Positions 53,137 through 61,469 of a stretch of DNA of 64,000 nucleotides are shown piece by piece (position 1 is the stretch's first letter; each line of letters opens with the position of its first letter). The translations under genes were made by a program, and so were the position numbers. This stretch comes from Butyricimonas muris (GTDB taxonomy: Bacteria; Bacteroidota; Bacteroidia; Bacteroidales; Marinifilaceae), in NCBI RefSeq assembly GCF_046365375.1, contig NZ_JBKEIT010000004.1, forward strand, positions 248,001-312,000, written 5' to 3'. The notes under the pieces were generated by a model. That model was not told the DNA's origin and made no database searches. It saw only the letters and a program-made list of their open reading frames with translations.

Positions 53137-54330
53137 TTAGTATAAGAATCCGAATAGCCATAACGGGATTTTGATATCGTGTCCGAATTCAATTTCATCA
53201 GCAGCAATATAAGCCTCTGTTAATGATGAGATTTGTTTTTTCGTTTTATTCTTTCCCCCGATTTCAAACGTGTATTTATTATCAACAAAGAAATCACTTT
53301 CTTGTGATGAACTCACTGGAAACAAGTAAGCGAGTTGGTTCAGGAAAAATGTTTCCCTGATATTCCCTATGTTGGGTTGAGTAGAAGATAAAGTGAACAT
53401 CAGATTCGTGTTGTCCAGATATATCTTTTCCGGTTTTTGTAAAATACCGATTCCGTTTGTCGCTCTCGTCAAGTTGTTCGTGATATGTACTTCTTGTAAA
53501 TAGTTTAAATAGGTGATCAGGGCATTCCTGCTGATACCTATTCTTTCGCTTAGTTTGGCGATATTCGGGGAGAAGGGTACGGCATCGGCGATAATTTTTA
53601 GCAATTGTTTGATCTTTGGAACGTACGATATTTCGACTCCCCGCAACAGGGGAAGTTCTATCTCTAATGTCATGTTGATAATCTCTTCTATACGTTGATA
53701 ATATAGAGGAGGGAGTTCTTGGTAAAACGGGTAATATCCGTTTTTTAAATAGTCGGGGAAATATTGTAAAGGTTTTATTTTATCGGTTATTTCAGCCGCT
53801 AGAGACACGTGTTTATTTAAAATGTCCCCCAACGATAGAATCGGGAATTTTGTTTTTTGATAAAAATTCAGATACTCGCGGAATGATAATCCCTGCATTT
53901 CATAGACGATAGCACGCCTGCTTAAGTCTGCCCTTGCATTTAATATTTCCAGTAAAGAGGAACCCGTGAAAATGATATATAAAGTGGGGAAATCGTCATA
54001 AATATTTTTAAGTTCTTGAGACCAATTCGGGTATTTATGGACTTCATCCAAGAATAGATATTTTCCCCCTTTTTTCGTGAAACTATCGGCAAGATCGTAC
54101 AAAAGGTGGTTAGAGAACCAAATATTATCCAAACTGACATATAGTGTGGAATTGTCAAGGGGAAGATGTAATTTAATGTGTTGTAATAGTAGTGTTGTTT
54201 TTCCGACTCCTCTGGCACCGCGAATGCCGATAAGTCGTGCTTCCCAGTGAATTTGCTCTATCATTCCACGGGTAAAGGAAGTATCTGTATATTGTAATTT
54301 TTGGTAAAATCGTTCAAATAGAGATTCCAT
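53137..54330 (-). CDS. AAA_14/DUF4143-family ATP-binding protein
   Basis: 397 residues. The Walker A motif GARGVGKTT lies at 38-46 and Walker B reads YLFLDEVHKYPNW. A sensor region GSSLLEIL and an arginine in DLSRRAIVYEMQGLSFREYL follow. A winged-helix-like segment (AKLSERIGISRNALITYLNYL) leads into a C-terminal DUF4143-like nuclease-fold region (DFFVDNKYTFEIGGKNK). These proteins are very frequent and variable in Bacteroidales; their cellular role is not established. Its promoter region carries a large palindrome. Confidence 0.85.
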   Translation of the reverse strand: MESLFERFYQKLQYTDTSFTRGMIEQIHWEARLIGIRGARGVGKTTLLLQHIKLHLPLDNSTLYVSLDNIWFSNHLLYDLADSFTKKGGKYLFLDEVHKYPNWSQELKNIYDDFPTLYIIFTGSSLLEILNARADLSRRAIVYEMQGLSFREYLNFYQKTKFPILSLGDILNKHVSLAAEITDKIKPLQYFPDYLKNGYYPFYQELPPLYYQRIEEIINMTLEIELPLLRGVEISYVPKIKQLLKIIADAVPFSPNIAKLSERIGISRNALITYLNYLQEVHITNNLTRATNGIGILQKPEKIYLDNTNLMFTLSSTQPNIGNIRETFFLNQLAYLFPVSSSQESDFFVDNKYTFEIGGKNKTKKQISSLTEAYIAADEIEFGHDIKIPLWLFGFLY

Positions 54331-54347
54331 GATTTTTATCTTTTACG

Positions 54348-54356
54348 GCAAAGATA
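54348..54356 (-). promoter_or_regulatory. Promoter -7 element of the AAA ATPase gene
   Basis: On the minus strand TATCTTTGC matches TAnnTTTGC exactly. A GTTG (54380-54377) is a three-of-four -33 element at 20 bases. It lies 18-26 bases before the ATG. Confidence 0.6.
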
Positions 54357-54358
54357 TT

Positions 54359-54417
54359 AAAAATGCTTTCTGTAGACAACATTTTTCCATTAAAATGCTT
54401 TCTGCAGAAAGCATTTT
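54359..54417. promoter_or_regulatory. Palindrome and half-site upstream of the AAA ATPase
   Basis: AAAATGCTTTCTG and CAGAAAGCATTTT form a perfect 26-bp palindrome (54392-54417). One arm is repeated at 54359-54376 with a single change, next to the promoter -7 element. The arrangement suggests an operator for a dimeric regulator. Confidence 0.55.
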
Positions 54418-54418
54418 T

Positions 54419-54547
54419 AACTCCCTCCCCCCTTCGGGGTACTCCCTCTATAAACAGAGGGAGAGTTGAATTACTGTCTTCAGTGAGAGTCACCGGTTCC
54501 ACCTCTGTTTATAGAGGAGGTGGCTGCGAAGCAGACGGAGGAGTTTT
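54419..54547. repeat. About 130-bp imperfect palindromic element (MITE/REP-like)
   Basis: The left end (AACTCCCTCC...CTCCCTCTATAAACAGAGGG) and the reverse complement of the right end (AACTCCTCCG...CCTCCTCTATAAACAGAGG) are recognisably the same sequence. Each half also folds on itself (CCCTCT-ATAAAC-AGAGGG and CCTCT-GTTTAT-AGAGG). No coding potential. It looks like a nonautonomous repeat element. Confidence 0.55.
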
Positions 54548-54615
54548 TAGAAGAAAATGATTTTTGACACCACAGCCTCTTTTGAGTGTGTATCCATCTT
54601 TTGATCTTGTATTAG

Positions 54616-54644
54616 AAAAGCCTCCGTCGCGTGACGAAGGCTTT
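54616..54644 (-). terminator. Terminator of the MFS transporter gene
   Basis: AAAGCCTTCGTC pairs with GACGGAGGCTTT (one mismatch) around ACGC on the minus strand, ending in TTTTCT. It lies 24 bases after the transporter stop codon. Confidence 0.8.
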
Positions 54645-54667
54645 ATATATGATTTAGAATAATTCGT

Positions 54668-56326
54668 TTACTTCTGGATATTCGGTAATTCCAAGCCAAG
54701 ACCTTTCTTCTTGTCTACTGCTTTTAGTATGAATCCCAAAATCAGGGCGGCTCCACCCAAGCAAGCCAACATCACCAGCGGAGCGGTGTAGTTGTAAGAA
54801 ATGGCGGCTTCTTCGGGGGTAATGATACCGCTTTTCAAATCGGCTACCAGTTGAGGGTTAGTTTTATCCAATACCTTACCGATGAGTAGGGGGAACAACC
54901 ACAACCCGATATTTTGAACCCAGAAAATCAAAGCGTAGGCACTACCGATAATTTTGGAGTCTACCAATTTCGGTACGCTAGGCCACAGTGAAGCGGGTAC
55001 CAAAGAGAAGCTGGCGCCGAGGACGAGGATCGTGACATAGGCAACGACGACACCTCCGATGGCATTTCCTTGGAACATGGGTAAAATGAAGGCAAAAGTG
55101 AGGTGGCAAATGATAAGCAGGATGGAACCGATGACAAGCATGGATGCTGCTTTACCTTTGTGATCCACGTAATTACCCAAGATAGGAGTGATACCCACTG
55201 CCAACAACGGGAATACGGCAAAAATGGTTTCTGCGCTCTGACGCATGTAACCCATGTAACAGAATATAATCAATGACACGATTGCCAACGCCAGTAACCC
55301 GTACTTCATGCCTTTCGTTTTCGAGAAGTTGCTGGCAAAAGCGGCAGCAGCTACAACAAGCATGATACAATATTGGATAACGGTAACTGTGTTCGTTGCC
55401 CAGAATGAATTGGGATCCACGCTAGTGAACGATAAGTTACATTGCAACATATTCACGGCATATTTCTGGAAGGGGAAGATTGCCGAGTAGTAGAGTACGC
55501 AAAGCAAGGCTACCAACCAGAATCCCATGCTCGACATAATTTTGCCCAAGTCGCTGATCTTGAATGGATCGTCTTTCTCTTCCGCTTCTCCGGTTTGTGC
55601 ATCGAGTTTCTTGTCCATGAAGAAATAGACAATAAACATGATAAGCGCCACGAGCAGCAAGATAACCCCGAAAGCTACTGAACGGGAAACGTCAATATTG
55701 CCGCCCAGTTTGGCGAATACCGGCGAGAAGATCATACAGGAAGCTACTCCCAAGCGGGCTAGAGCCATTTCGGACCCCATGGCCAAAGCCATCTCGCGAC
55801 CTTTAAACCATTTCACGATTCCGCGAGAAACCGTGATACCTGCCATTTCAACACCACACCCGAAGATCATGAAGCCTACCGCCGCGAATTTTGCTGACGC
55901 GGGCATTCCTTTATAGAAAGGAGAGATACCCAATTCGTCAAAACCGGGGATGTAATTCAAGTTGTTGGTAAACCAAGTGTCTAATCCGCTACCTTGAAAA
56001 CTTTCGGTCACGGCATACCAGTTAATGGTGGCACCGACCAGCATCACGACCCCGGAAAGGATTGCCGTGAAGCGAACTCCCATTTTGTCAAGGATGATTC
56101 CCGCGAAAATGAGGAAGAAGATAAAGACATTCAAAAATGTTTCCGATCCTTGCATTGTTCCGAATGCAGTGGAGTCCCAACCTCGGGTGGACTGCATTAA
56201 ATCTTTAATGGGCGATAGAATGTCCATAAAGATATAAGAACAGAACATGGCAAAAGCTAGGAGTAAGAGAACCGTCCAGCGCATGGCTGCTGAATCTCTA
56301 AGGGTTTGTTGAATTTTTTCTACCAT
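54668..56326 (-). CDS. MFS transporter
   Basis: 552 residues with at least twelve hydrophobic helices; the extra length comes from loops, one between the first helices (WYAVTESFQGSGLDTWFTNN) and one cytoplasmic (MDKKLDAQTGEAEEKDDPFKISDLG). The A-motif-like segment GIILDKMGVRF follows helix 2, and the second half has GNYVDHKGKAAS. Its inner-membrane substrate cannot be read from the sequence. It has its own promoter and terminator. Confidence 0.88.
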   Translation of the reverse strand: MVEKIQQTLRDSAAMRWTVLLLLAFAMFCSYIFMDILSPIKDLMQSTRGWDSTAFGTMQGSETFLNVFIFFLIFAGIILDKMGVRFTAILSGVVMLVGATINWYAVTESFQGSGLDTWFTNNLNYIPGFDELGISPFYKGMPASAKFAAVGFMIFGCGVEMAGITVSRGIVKWFKGREMALAMGSEMALARLGVASCMIFSPVFAKLGGNIDVSRSVAFGVILLLVALIMFIVYFFMDKKLDAQTGEAEEKDDPFKISDLGKIMSSMGFWLVALLCVLYYSAIFPFQKYAVNMLQCNLSFTSVDPNSFWATNTVTVIQYCIMLVVAAAAFASNFSKTKGMKYGLLALAIVSLIIFCYMGYMRQSAETIFAVFPLLAVGITPILGNYVDHKGKAASMLVIGSILLIICHLTFAFILPMFQGNAIGGVVVAYVTILVLGASFSLVPASLWPSVPKLVDSKIIGSAYALIFWVQNIGLWLFPLLIGKVLDKTNPQLVADLKSGIITPEEAAISYNYTAPLVMLACLGGAALILGFILKAVDKKKGLGLELPNIQK

Positions 56327-56366
56327 AATTATTTATTTAAAAAAGTTGATCTTGCACACAAACGCC

Positions 56367-56374
56367 CAAAGGTA
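56367..56374 (-). promoter_or_regulatory. Promoter -7 element of the MFS gene
   Basis: On the minus strand TACCTTTG matches TAnnTTTG, about 40 bases before the ATG and inside the 68-base gap after the glycosyltransferase gene. No clear -33 partner. Confidence 0.5.
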
Positions 56375-56394
56375 AAATAAAATATGGAAAATCT

Positions 56395-57342
56395 TTAAAT
56401 TTTTTTCTCAATTCTGTACACATTTCTGTCGCTGGCACTTCGGGACACCAGTTCTGCCAAAAAACCGGCTAGGAAGAGCTGGCTACCTATAATCATGCAA
56501 GTCAGTGCGATATAGAAATACGGGTTGTTCGCGACCAGCGGTGCCCGGAGTCCGTTTGAAAGCGCCATGAGTTTTTCGATACCGATCCATCCGGCGGCAC
56601 AGAAACCGATGATGAACAGCAGTGTGCCCAGCGCCCCGAACAAGTGCATGGGTTTCTTGGCGAAACGCGTGATAAATGTTACCGTGAGCAGGTCTAGGAA
56701 ACCGTTTATAAAACGGTTTAACCCGAACTTGGTAACGCCGTACTTGCGTGCTTGGTGGTGTACCACTTTTTCACCGATGCGGGTAAATCCGGCTTGTTTT
56801 GCCAGTATGGGAATATAGCGATGCATTTCTCCGTACACTTCGATGTTTTTCACCACGGCACATTTATAGGCTTTCAGCCCGCAATTAAAGTCGTGCAGTT
56901 TGATACCCGAGAAGCGTCGGGCAGTGGCGTTGAAAAGTTTCGTGGGGACTGTTTTCGTGATTGGATCGTGTCTTTTCTGTTTCCAGCCGGACACGAGGTC
57001 ATAATCCTCTTCCGTGATCATCCGGTAGAGTTCCGGTATCTCATCCGGGCTGTCCTGTAAATCCGCGTCCATAGTGATCACTACTTCGCCTTGCGCGTCC
57101 TCGAATCCGCAGTGTAAGGCGGCGGATTTCCCGTAATTGCGGCGGAATTTGATTCCCCGTACGCGATTGTCTTTCGCGGATAACTCTTCTATCACTTTCC
57201 AAGAAGAGTCATTGCTACCGTCATCAACCAGAATGATTTCGTAAGTAAAATGGTTGGCTTCCATCACCCGTTCAATCCATGCGGCGAGTTCCGGGAGCGA
57301 TTCTTCTTCATTATATAACGGGACAACAACAGATATATCCAT
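56395..57342 (-). CDS. Family 2 glycosyltransferase (DPM1/GtrB-like)
   Basis: 315 residues. GT-A fold motifs are VVPLYNEEESLPEL, LVDDGSNDSSW and the DxD-containing TMDADLQDSPDEIP. QARKYGVTKFGLNRFINGFLDL precedes two C-terminal membrane helices (LFGALGTLLFIIGFCAAGWIGI and YFYIALTCMIIGSQLFLAGFLAEL). This is the layout of polyprenyl-phosphate glycosyltransferases, which charge undecaprenyl phosphate with a sugar on the cytoplasmic face. It starts 2 bases after the DUF4199 gene, so it is co-transcribed with it. Confidence 0.92.
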   Translation of the reverse strand: MDISVVVPLYNEEESLPELAAWIERVMEANHFTYEIILVDDGSNDSSWKVIEELSAKDNRVRGIKFRRNYGKSAALHCGFEDAQGEVVITMDADLQDSPDEIPELYRMITEEDYDLVSGWKQKRHDPITKTVPTKLFNATARRFSGIKLHDFNCGLKAYKCAVVKNIEVYGEMHRYIPILAKQAGFTRIGEKVVHHQARKYGVTKFGLNRFINGFLDLLTVTFITRFAKKPMHLFGALGTLLFIIGFCAAGWIGIEKLMALSNGLRAPLVANNPYFYIALTCMIIGSQLFLAGFLAELVSRSASDRNVYRIEKKI

Positions 57343-57344
57343 GA

Positions 57345-57884
57345 CTAAAATTGTTGAGGGTTAAACGGGGGCGTCTTTCTTTTCACCAGTCCGGCTATAA
57401 AGAGAGTGAATGCAGCCCCTACCAGTATTCTATTGAATAATTCTCCAAAAGCGATCACGACGGGAGAAAAGAACAGGTCGCTCAAACTCGTGTTGAATAA
57501 TTCCTGTAAATTCATGTTTTTGTACACTTCGTTCATCATCGTGAGCATGACCTTTTTATAGGTAGCCAGCAATTCCGTGTCCGAAGAGTAAAGAATAAAC
57601 GTGTAAACGGCGTAACAAACTGCCGCGACGGCAAGGATATATATGCCAGTGGAAAGGGCTTTCCCGTAGGATATGATTCCCGCCAAGTGGTCGTCCCTGT
57701 ATTTTTTTATCCCGATGAAAACCCCGAAAATGGTCAGCATCATGATAATATTATTGAATTGCGGGTTCGCCACGACTCCTTTGCCCGCGTAGGCGAAGAG
57801 CAAAGAGGCGATGATGAAACTGCCGCCGATAAGTCCGCCGAATAACGTGTTTGGTTTAAAGAATGATTCGTTTGTATTTTCCAT
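57345..57884 (-). CDS. DUF4199 membrane protein
   Basis: 179 residues with four hydrophobic segments (LIGGSFIIASLLFAYAG, IIMMLTIFGVFIGI, GIYILAVAAVCYAVYTFIL, ILVGAAFTLFIAGLV). The IKKYRDDHLAGIISYGKALSTG loop is typical of DUF4199. It is regularly found beside this type of glycosyltransferase in Bacteroidetes and may be a lipid-carrier or membrane partner; this role is inferred from neighbourhood only. Confidence 0.82.
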   Translation of the reverse strand: MENTNESFFKPNTLFGGLIGGSFIIASLLFAYAGKGVVANPQFNNIIMMLTIFGVFIGIKKYRDDHLAGIISYGKALSTGIYILAVAAVCYAVYTFILYSSDTELLATYKKVMLTMMNEVYKNMNLQELFNTSLSDLFFSPVVIAFGELFNRILVGAAFTLFIAGLVKRKTPPFNPQQF

Positions 57885-57899
57885 TATTCACGACTCCTT

Positions 57900-58817
57900 T
57901 CAATATAGTTGTGCTGCCCCTCTCAAGGAGATCATTTCTCCGGGTTGCGGCTTATCCCCGTTCTCCATGTAATTGTATTGTAATAATTTCGCCAGTTTGA
58001 TACCGTATATTTGTGAAATCATGTACATCGTGTCACCCGGTTTGCACTTGTGGAAAGTGTAACCTTTGGGAGCTTTGTTTTTCTTCTTTTTCAAGAAGAT
58101 GTGCATACCGTTACGCGTGGAGAGTTCGTTTTTGTCGTTGTAAGCCAGAAGACGTTTCAAGGGAATACCGAAATACTGGGAGATGCCTTCAAACGTGTCG
58201 CCCTCCTGCACCTTGATGCAAGGGATATTGTTGATGTAGACTACCCGGCTTTGGTAGTTCTTCGTGTCCCCGAGTTTATAGTTCAGTTCGCCCGGGCTTT
58301 GACGATTTCTTTTCCCGGGTTTGTCGAATTGATATAACTCTTCTTCTTCTATGATTTTGATTAATTTCTGCGCGTAATCGGGAGCCGTGGCGTATCCTGC
58401 CTTTTTCAGTCCTTTCGCCCAACCCTTGTAATCCGTTTTGGAAAGTTTGAACAATGGGGCATACCGGGAGCGGGAGGTCAGAAATTCGCTATGGTCTACC
58501 CACGATTCCTCGGGATTCCGGTATTTGCGGAAACACTCGTTCCGGCTGTCGTCGTCCATGATAAAACTTGCCCCGTTCCAGTTGTGGCATTTGATACCGA
58601 AATGATTGTTCGCGTTTACCGCCAGTTGGGATTTGCCGCAACCGGACTCCAGTATCCCTTGCGCCAGCTTGATACTGGCAGGTATTCCCGTGCGATCCAT
58701 TTCCTGAATGGCGATGGATTTGTATTTTTTGATGAATGCTTTTCTACTGTCGTTCGTTGCACCGCATATGTTGACACATATAAAAGTAAGAAATAAAATA
58801 GCGTAAATCTTGCTCAT
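57900..58817 (-). CDS. Glucosaminidase (GH73-like) with two LysM domains
   Basis: 305 residues with a signal peptide (ILFLTFICVNICGATN). Glucosaminidase domain at about 30-170: IPASIKLAQGILESGCGKSQLAVNANNHFGIKC has the catalytic glutamate, and NPEESWVDHSEFL follows. Two LysM modules are at about 205-250 (VQEGDTFEGISQYFGIPLKRLLAYN) and 260-300 (CKPGDTMYMISQIYGIKLAKLLQYN). It hydrolyses peptidoglycan in the periplasm during growth or division. First gene of the run with DUF4199 and the glycosyltransferase. Confidence 0.93.
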   Translation of the reverse strand: MSKIYAILFLTFICVNICGATNDSRKAFIKKYKSIAIQEMDRTGIPASIKLAQGILESGCGKSQLAVNANNHFGIKCHNWNGASFIMDDDSRNECFRKYRNPEESWVDHSEFLTSRSRYAPLFKLSKTDYKGWAKGLKKAGYATAPDYAQKLIKIIEEEELYQFDKPGKRNRQSPGELNYKLGDTKNYQSRVVYINNIPCIKVQEGDTFEGISQYFGIPLKRLLAYNDKNELSTRNGMHIFLKKKKNKAPKGYTFHKCKPGDTMYMISQIYGIKLAKLLQYNYMENGDKPQPGEMISLRGAAQLY

Positions 58818-58867
58818 GATTCGTGATAAAGTTTTATATTGGCGGTAAAATTACGAAAAAAATTAGA

Positions 58868-59344
58868 ATGGAGAAAGCGGAATTAAAGATAGATTACATC
58901 TTGTACCGGGAATCTTACCCGGAAGGGTACGAGGAATTGTGTCGTGCCGCCTTGGAAATCACGGAAAATGCTTATTGCGTGTATTCCGGTTTTGCTGTCG
59001 GGGCAGCCGTTTTGATGAATAACGGGGAGGTAATCCGTGGTACGAATCAAGAGAATGCGGCTTACCCCTCGGGACTCTGCGCGGAGCGCACCGCCTTGTT
59101 TTATGCCTGTTCCGCTTACCCGGAAGCCGGGGTGAAAGCCATAGCCGTCGCGGCACGGGACAAGGGTGTCGAGGTCGACGAGTATGTCACGCCTTGCGGG
59201 GCTTGCCGGCAGGTGATGTCCGAGATTGTCGGGCGCTATCATGCTGATTTTGACGTAATCCTTATCGGGCGCACGAGTACCTTGCTGGTGAAGGCGAGTC
59301 AGCTATTGCCTTTCTCCTTCAAATTAGGGGATACCCGCCCGTGA
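58868..59344 (+). CDS. cdd: Cytidine deaminase
   Basis: 158 residues from ATG 58868; a longer frame from 58823 adds 15 basic residues not expected in the family. Zinc site CAERTAL, with C in place of the usual H before AE as in short tetrameric deaminases, and PCGACRQVMSE. FAVGAAVLMNNGEVIRGTNQENAAYPSG binds the substrate. It deaminates cytidine and deoxycytidine to uridine forms in pyrimidine salvage. It is divergent from the glucosaminidase gene. Confidence 0.95.
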   Translation: MEKAELKIDYILYRESYPEGYEELCRAALEITENAYCVYSGFAVGAAVLMNNGEVIRGTNQENAAYPSGLCAERTALFYACSAYPEAGVKAIAVAARDKGVEVDEYVTPCGACRQVMSEIVGRYHADFDVILIGRTSTLLVKASQLLPFSFKLGDTRP

Positions 59345-59600
59345 TACTCCCGCGTAGGGATAAGATAGGTTTTCGAGAGCGATATTATTGATTCAGGGGA
59401 CGTGCCACGCGTGAGTTTTAAATTTCCTTATATTTCGTTAAAACGTGGGCTAAGTGTGGGCGAACATCAGGCGAAGAGTGGGCGATGCCGCCTAATAGTC
59501 ACTTGAATCCCGCCCGAAACTCGCTCAAAATTTTAGGAAAGGGGTAGGAAAAGGGTAGTTATAGGTATTCAAATGACAAAGGTGCGAGAAAACGGGCGTG
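59345..59600. other. Noncoding region with an 11-bp-period array
   Basis: No gene. It contains eight successive 11-bp blocks (59443-59530) and short G-rich stretches (GGAAAGGGGTAGGAAAAGGG near 59536). It lies between cytidine deaminase and the promoter of the second ECF sigma gene. Confidence 0.5.
59443..59530. repeat. Degenerate 11-bp periodic array, about eight units
   Basis: Successive 11-bp blocks: ACGTGGGCTAA, GTGTGGGCGAA, CATCAGGCGAA, GAGTGGGCGAT, then more diverged GCCGCCTAATA, GTCACTTGAAT, CCCGCCCGAAA and CTCGCTCAAAA. The period equals that of the arrays at 11185 and 31511, although the consensus differs. Confidence 0.55.
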
Positions 59601-59601
59601 A

Positions 59602-59633
59602 TTTGGAACGGAGTGTTAAAATAGCTATCTTTG
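59602..59633 (+). promoter_or_regulatory. Promoter of the second ECF sigma gene
   Basis: TTTG (59602-59605), 20 bases, then TATCTTTG (59626-59633): a full match to the Bacteroidetes promoter. Transcription would begin near 59641, which fixes the gene start at ATG 59652 and excludes the TTG at 59631. Confidence 0.75.
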
Positions 59634-59651
59634 AACGAGAAAAGTTACATT

Positions 59652-60182
59652 ATGAATAAACAGAACAAAGATACTTTTGAATATTTGTTCAATACTTATT
59701 ACAAGGATTTGTACGTGCATGCCTTGAGTTTCGTCCGGGATGAGGAGGAAGCGAAGGATATTGTCACGGACGTGTACGAGTATGTCTGGAGAAATTTCAC
59801 GAGGTTGGATGCTTCTGTTTCATTACGTCCCTTGTTGTATACTTTAACCCGTTCCCGTTCGCTTGATTTTTTGCGGCGGGAAAAATCCAAGGAGAAGTTT
59901 TTGGCTTACCAGCGGACGTTGCCGGAGGCGGAGGAAGAGTACGAGGAGCACGAGGAGTTGCTCGCGAAAGTGATGCGCGTGATAGAAAATATGCCGATGC
60001 AGACGGCGACGGTGTTTCGTAAATGTTTTCTTGAAAAGAAAAAATATCAGGAGGCGGGGGATGAGTTGAATATTTCAATCAACACGGTAAGGTGGCATAT
60101 CACGAAGGCTATGAAGTTGTTACGAGAATCATTGTCCGGGGAGGAAATGGTGTTGTTGTACGTCTTATTTGTTAAAAAATAA
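59652..60182 (+). CDS. ECF-type RNA polymerase sigma factor
   Basis: 176 residues from ATG 59652. Region 2 is FEYLFNTYYKDLYVHALSFVRDEEEAKDIVTDVYEYVW. Region 4 is ENMPMQTATVFRKCFLEKKKYQEAGDELNISINTVRWHITKAMKLLRESL. FecI-like, paired with the FecR protein 65 bases downstream and the STN-domain SusC beyond. It shares this architecture with the set at 30838 but the two sigma factors are clearly diverged. Confidence 0.93.
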   Translation: MNKQNKDTFEYLFNTYYKDLYVHALSFVRDEEEAKDIVTDVYEYVWRNFTRLDASVSLRPLLYTLTRSRSLDFLRREKSKEKFLAYQRTLPEAEEEYEEHEELLAKVMRVIENMPMQTATVFRKCFLEKKKYQEAGDELNISINTVRWHITKAMKLLRESLSGEEMVLLYVLFVKK

Positions 60183-60247
60183 AAATTATTCATTTTTAGC
60201 CCACATGATTCGGGTTTCTTTACGTGTTATGTATAAAAGCACAGGAA

Positions 60248-61417
60248 ATGGAAGCGAACGAGAAAAATGATCAACTGGAATTTGCCTTGAATGTACTCAA
60301 TCATCCGGAGTTATTGCAAGATGAGTATGTTCGGGAATGGTTGAGTCACGCGGAGAACAAGAAATTGTACGAGGAGTGTCGTCTTTATCTGGAGGCGGGA
60401 TTGAAGCTCGAAGTCGGCGATTCTTTGGACGTGAAGGGTGAATTCGAGAAATTCAACCGGAAAATGCAGTCGCCCGCCCGTGTTTTGTATCGTTGGACTG
60501 CCGCGGCTGCAGCCGTGGTTATCCTCGTGGCAAGCGGTTGGTGGTTGATGAACGAGTCCTCGTCGCGGGAGATCGGGCAGGACGTGATTGCCGGGCTTCA
60601 GCATGTCGTTGTGCCGGGAAAGAATCAAGCGGTGCTGGTCACGGAAACGGGACGGGAAATCGTTTTGGGAACGACGTCCGGCACGAGCGTGATGGTGGAA
60701 GGTGGAGTTAACGTGGTGGATGATAGTACGCGGGGCGTGAGTTACACGACTTCGGAGGCTGTCGAGGTGTACTACCACACGTTGAGGGTTCCGAAGGGGG
60801 GAGAGTACCGGATCGTGTTGAGCGACGGGACGGAAGTGTGGTTAAATTCGGAGTCGGAGTTGAAGTTTCCCACGGTGTTCACGGGCGGAAAACGTGAGGT
60901 GGAATTGAGAGGTGAGGGGTATTTCTCCGTGGCGCGTAACGGGCATCAGCCTTTTATCGTGGTGGCCTCGGGCGTGCGGACAAAGGTGTACGGCACGGAG
61001 TTCAACGTGAAGGCGTACGCGGGCAACCAAGTGGATGTGACGCTGGTGGAGGGGAAAGTTGCCGTGAAGCAGGCGGGTGACGGTTCGGAGTATCCTTTGG
61101 CTCCCGGGGAGAACGCTCATTTCGCGGAGGGAATGGCTCCTCTGATCGAGAAGGTGAATGTACACAAGTATATTGCTTGGAAGGAGGGGTATTTCTACTA
61201 CGAGAACGAGCGGATGGAGGTGATCGTGAACGATTTGAAGCGGTGGTATGATTTTGATGTCGTGTATGTTGGCAGTGGTGTGAAGGATCTTAGGTTTGAA
61301 CTTTGGTCCGGCAGGGATAGCGATATCGATACGATCATGGGATTGTTGACGAAAACGAACAAGGTGAACGTGAGATTGGACGGGCGTACATTGATTGTGT
61401 CCGAGAGAAACAAATGA
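60248..61417 (+). CDS. FecR-family anti-sigma factor
   Basis: 389 residues from ATG 60248. A short helical N-terminus (DQLEFALNVLNHPELLQDEYVREWLSHAENKKLYEECRLYLEAGL) precedes a membrane helix at about 85-103 (TAAAAAVVILVASGWWLM). The FecR domain contains LRVPKGGEYRIVLSDGTEVWLNSESELKFPTVF. The C-terminal STN-like part is YYENERMEVIVNDLKRWYDFDVVY. It should hold or activate the sigma factor encoded upstream according to the state of the SusC receptor. Confidence 0.93.
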   Translation: MEANEKNDQLEFALNVLNHPELLQDEYVREWLSHAENKKLYEECRLYLEAGLKLEVGDSLDVKGEFEKFNRKMQSPARVLYRWTAAAAAVVILVASGWWLMNESSSREIGQDVIAGLQHVVVPGKNQAVLVTETGREIVLGTTSGTSVMVEGGVNVVDDSTRGVSYTTSEAVEVYYHTLRVPKGGEYRIVLSDGTEVWLNSESELKFPTVFTGGKREVELRGEGYFSVARNGHQPFIVVASGVRTKVYGTEFNVKAYAGNQVDVTLVEGKVAVKQAGDGSEYPLAPGENAHFAEGMAPLIEKVNVHKYIAWKEGYFYYENERMEVIVNDLKRWYDFDVVYVGSGVKDLRFELWSGRDSDIDTIMGLLTKTNKVNVRLDGRTLIVSERNK

Positions 61418-61469
61418 TTGTGTAATTATTGCAAAAACAGGATTATAGAAACCTAATTTATTCTTACTT

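Noticed and set aside
59443..59530. CRISPR array
   Set aside because: Units are 11 bp, contiguous and diverged, with no spacers and no cas genes.
59631..59651. TTG start for the second ECF sigma gene
   Set aside because: It overlaps the promoter -7 element, so the codon would not be transcribed; ATG 59652 is used.
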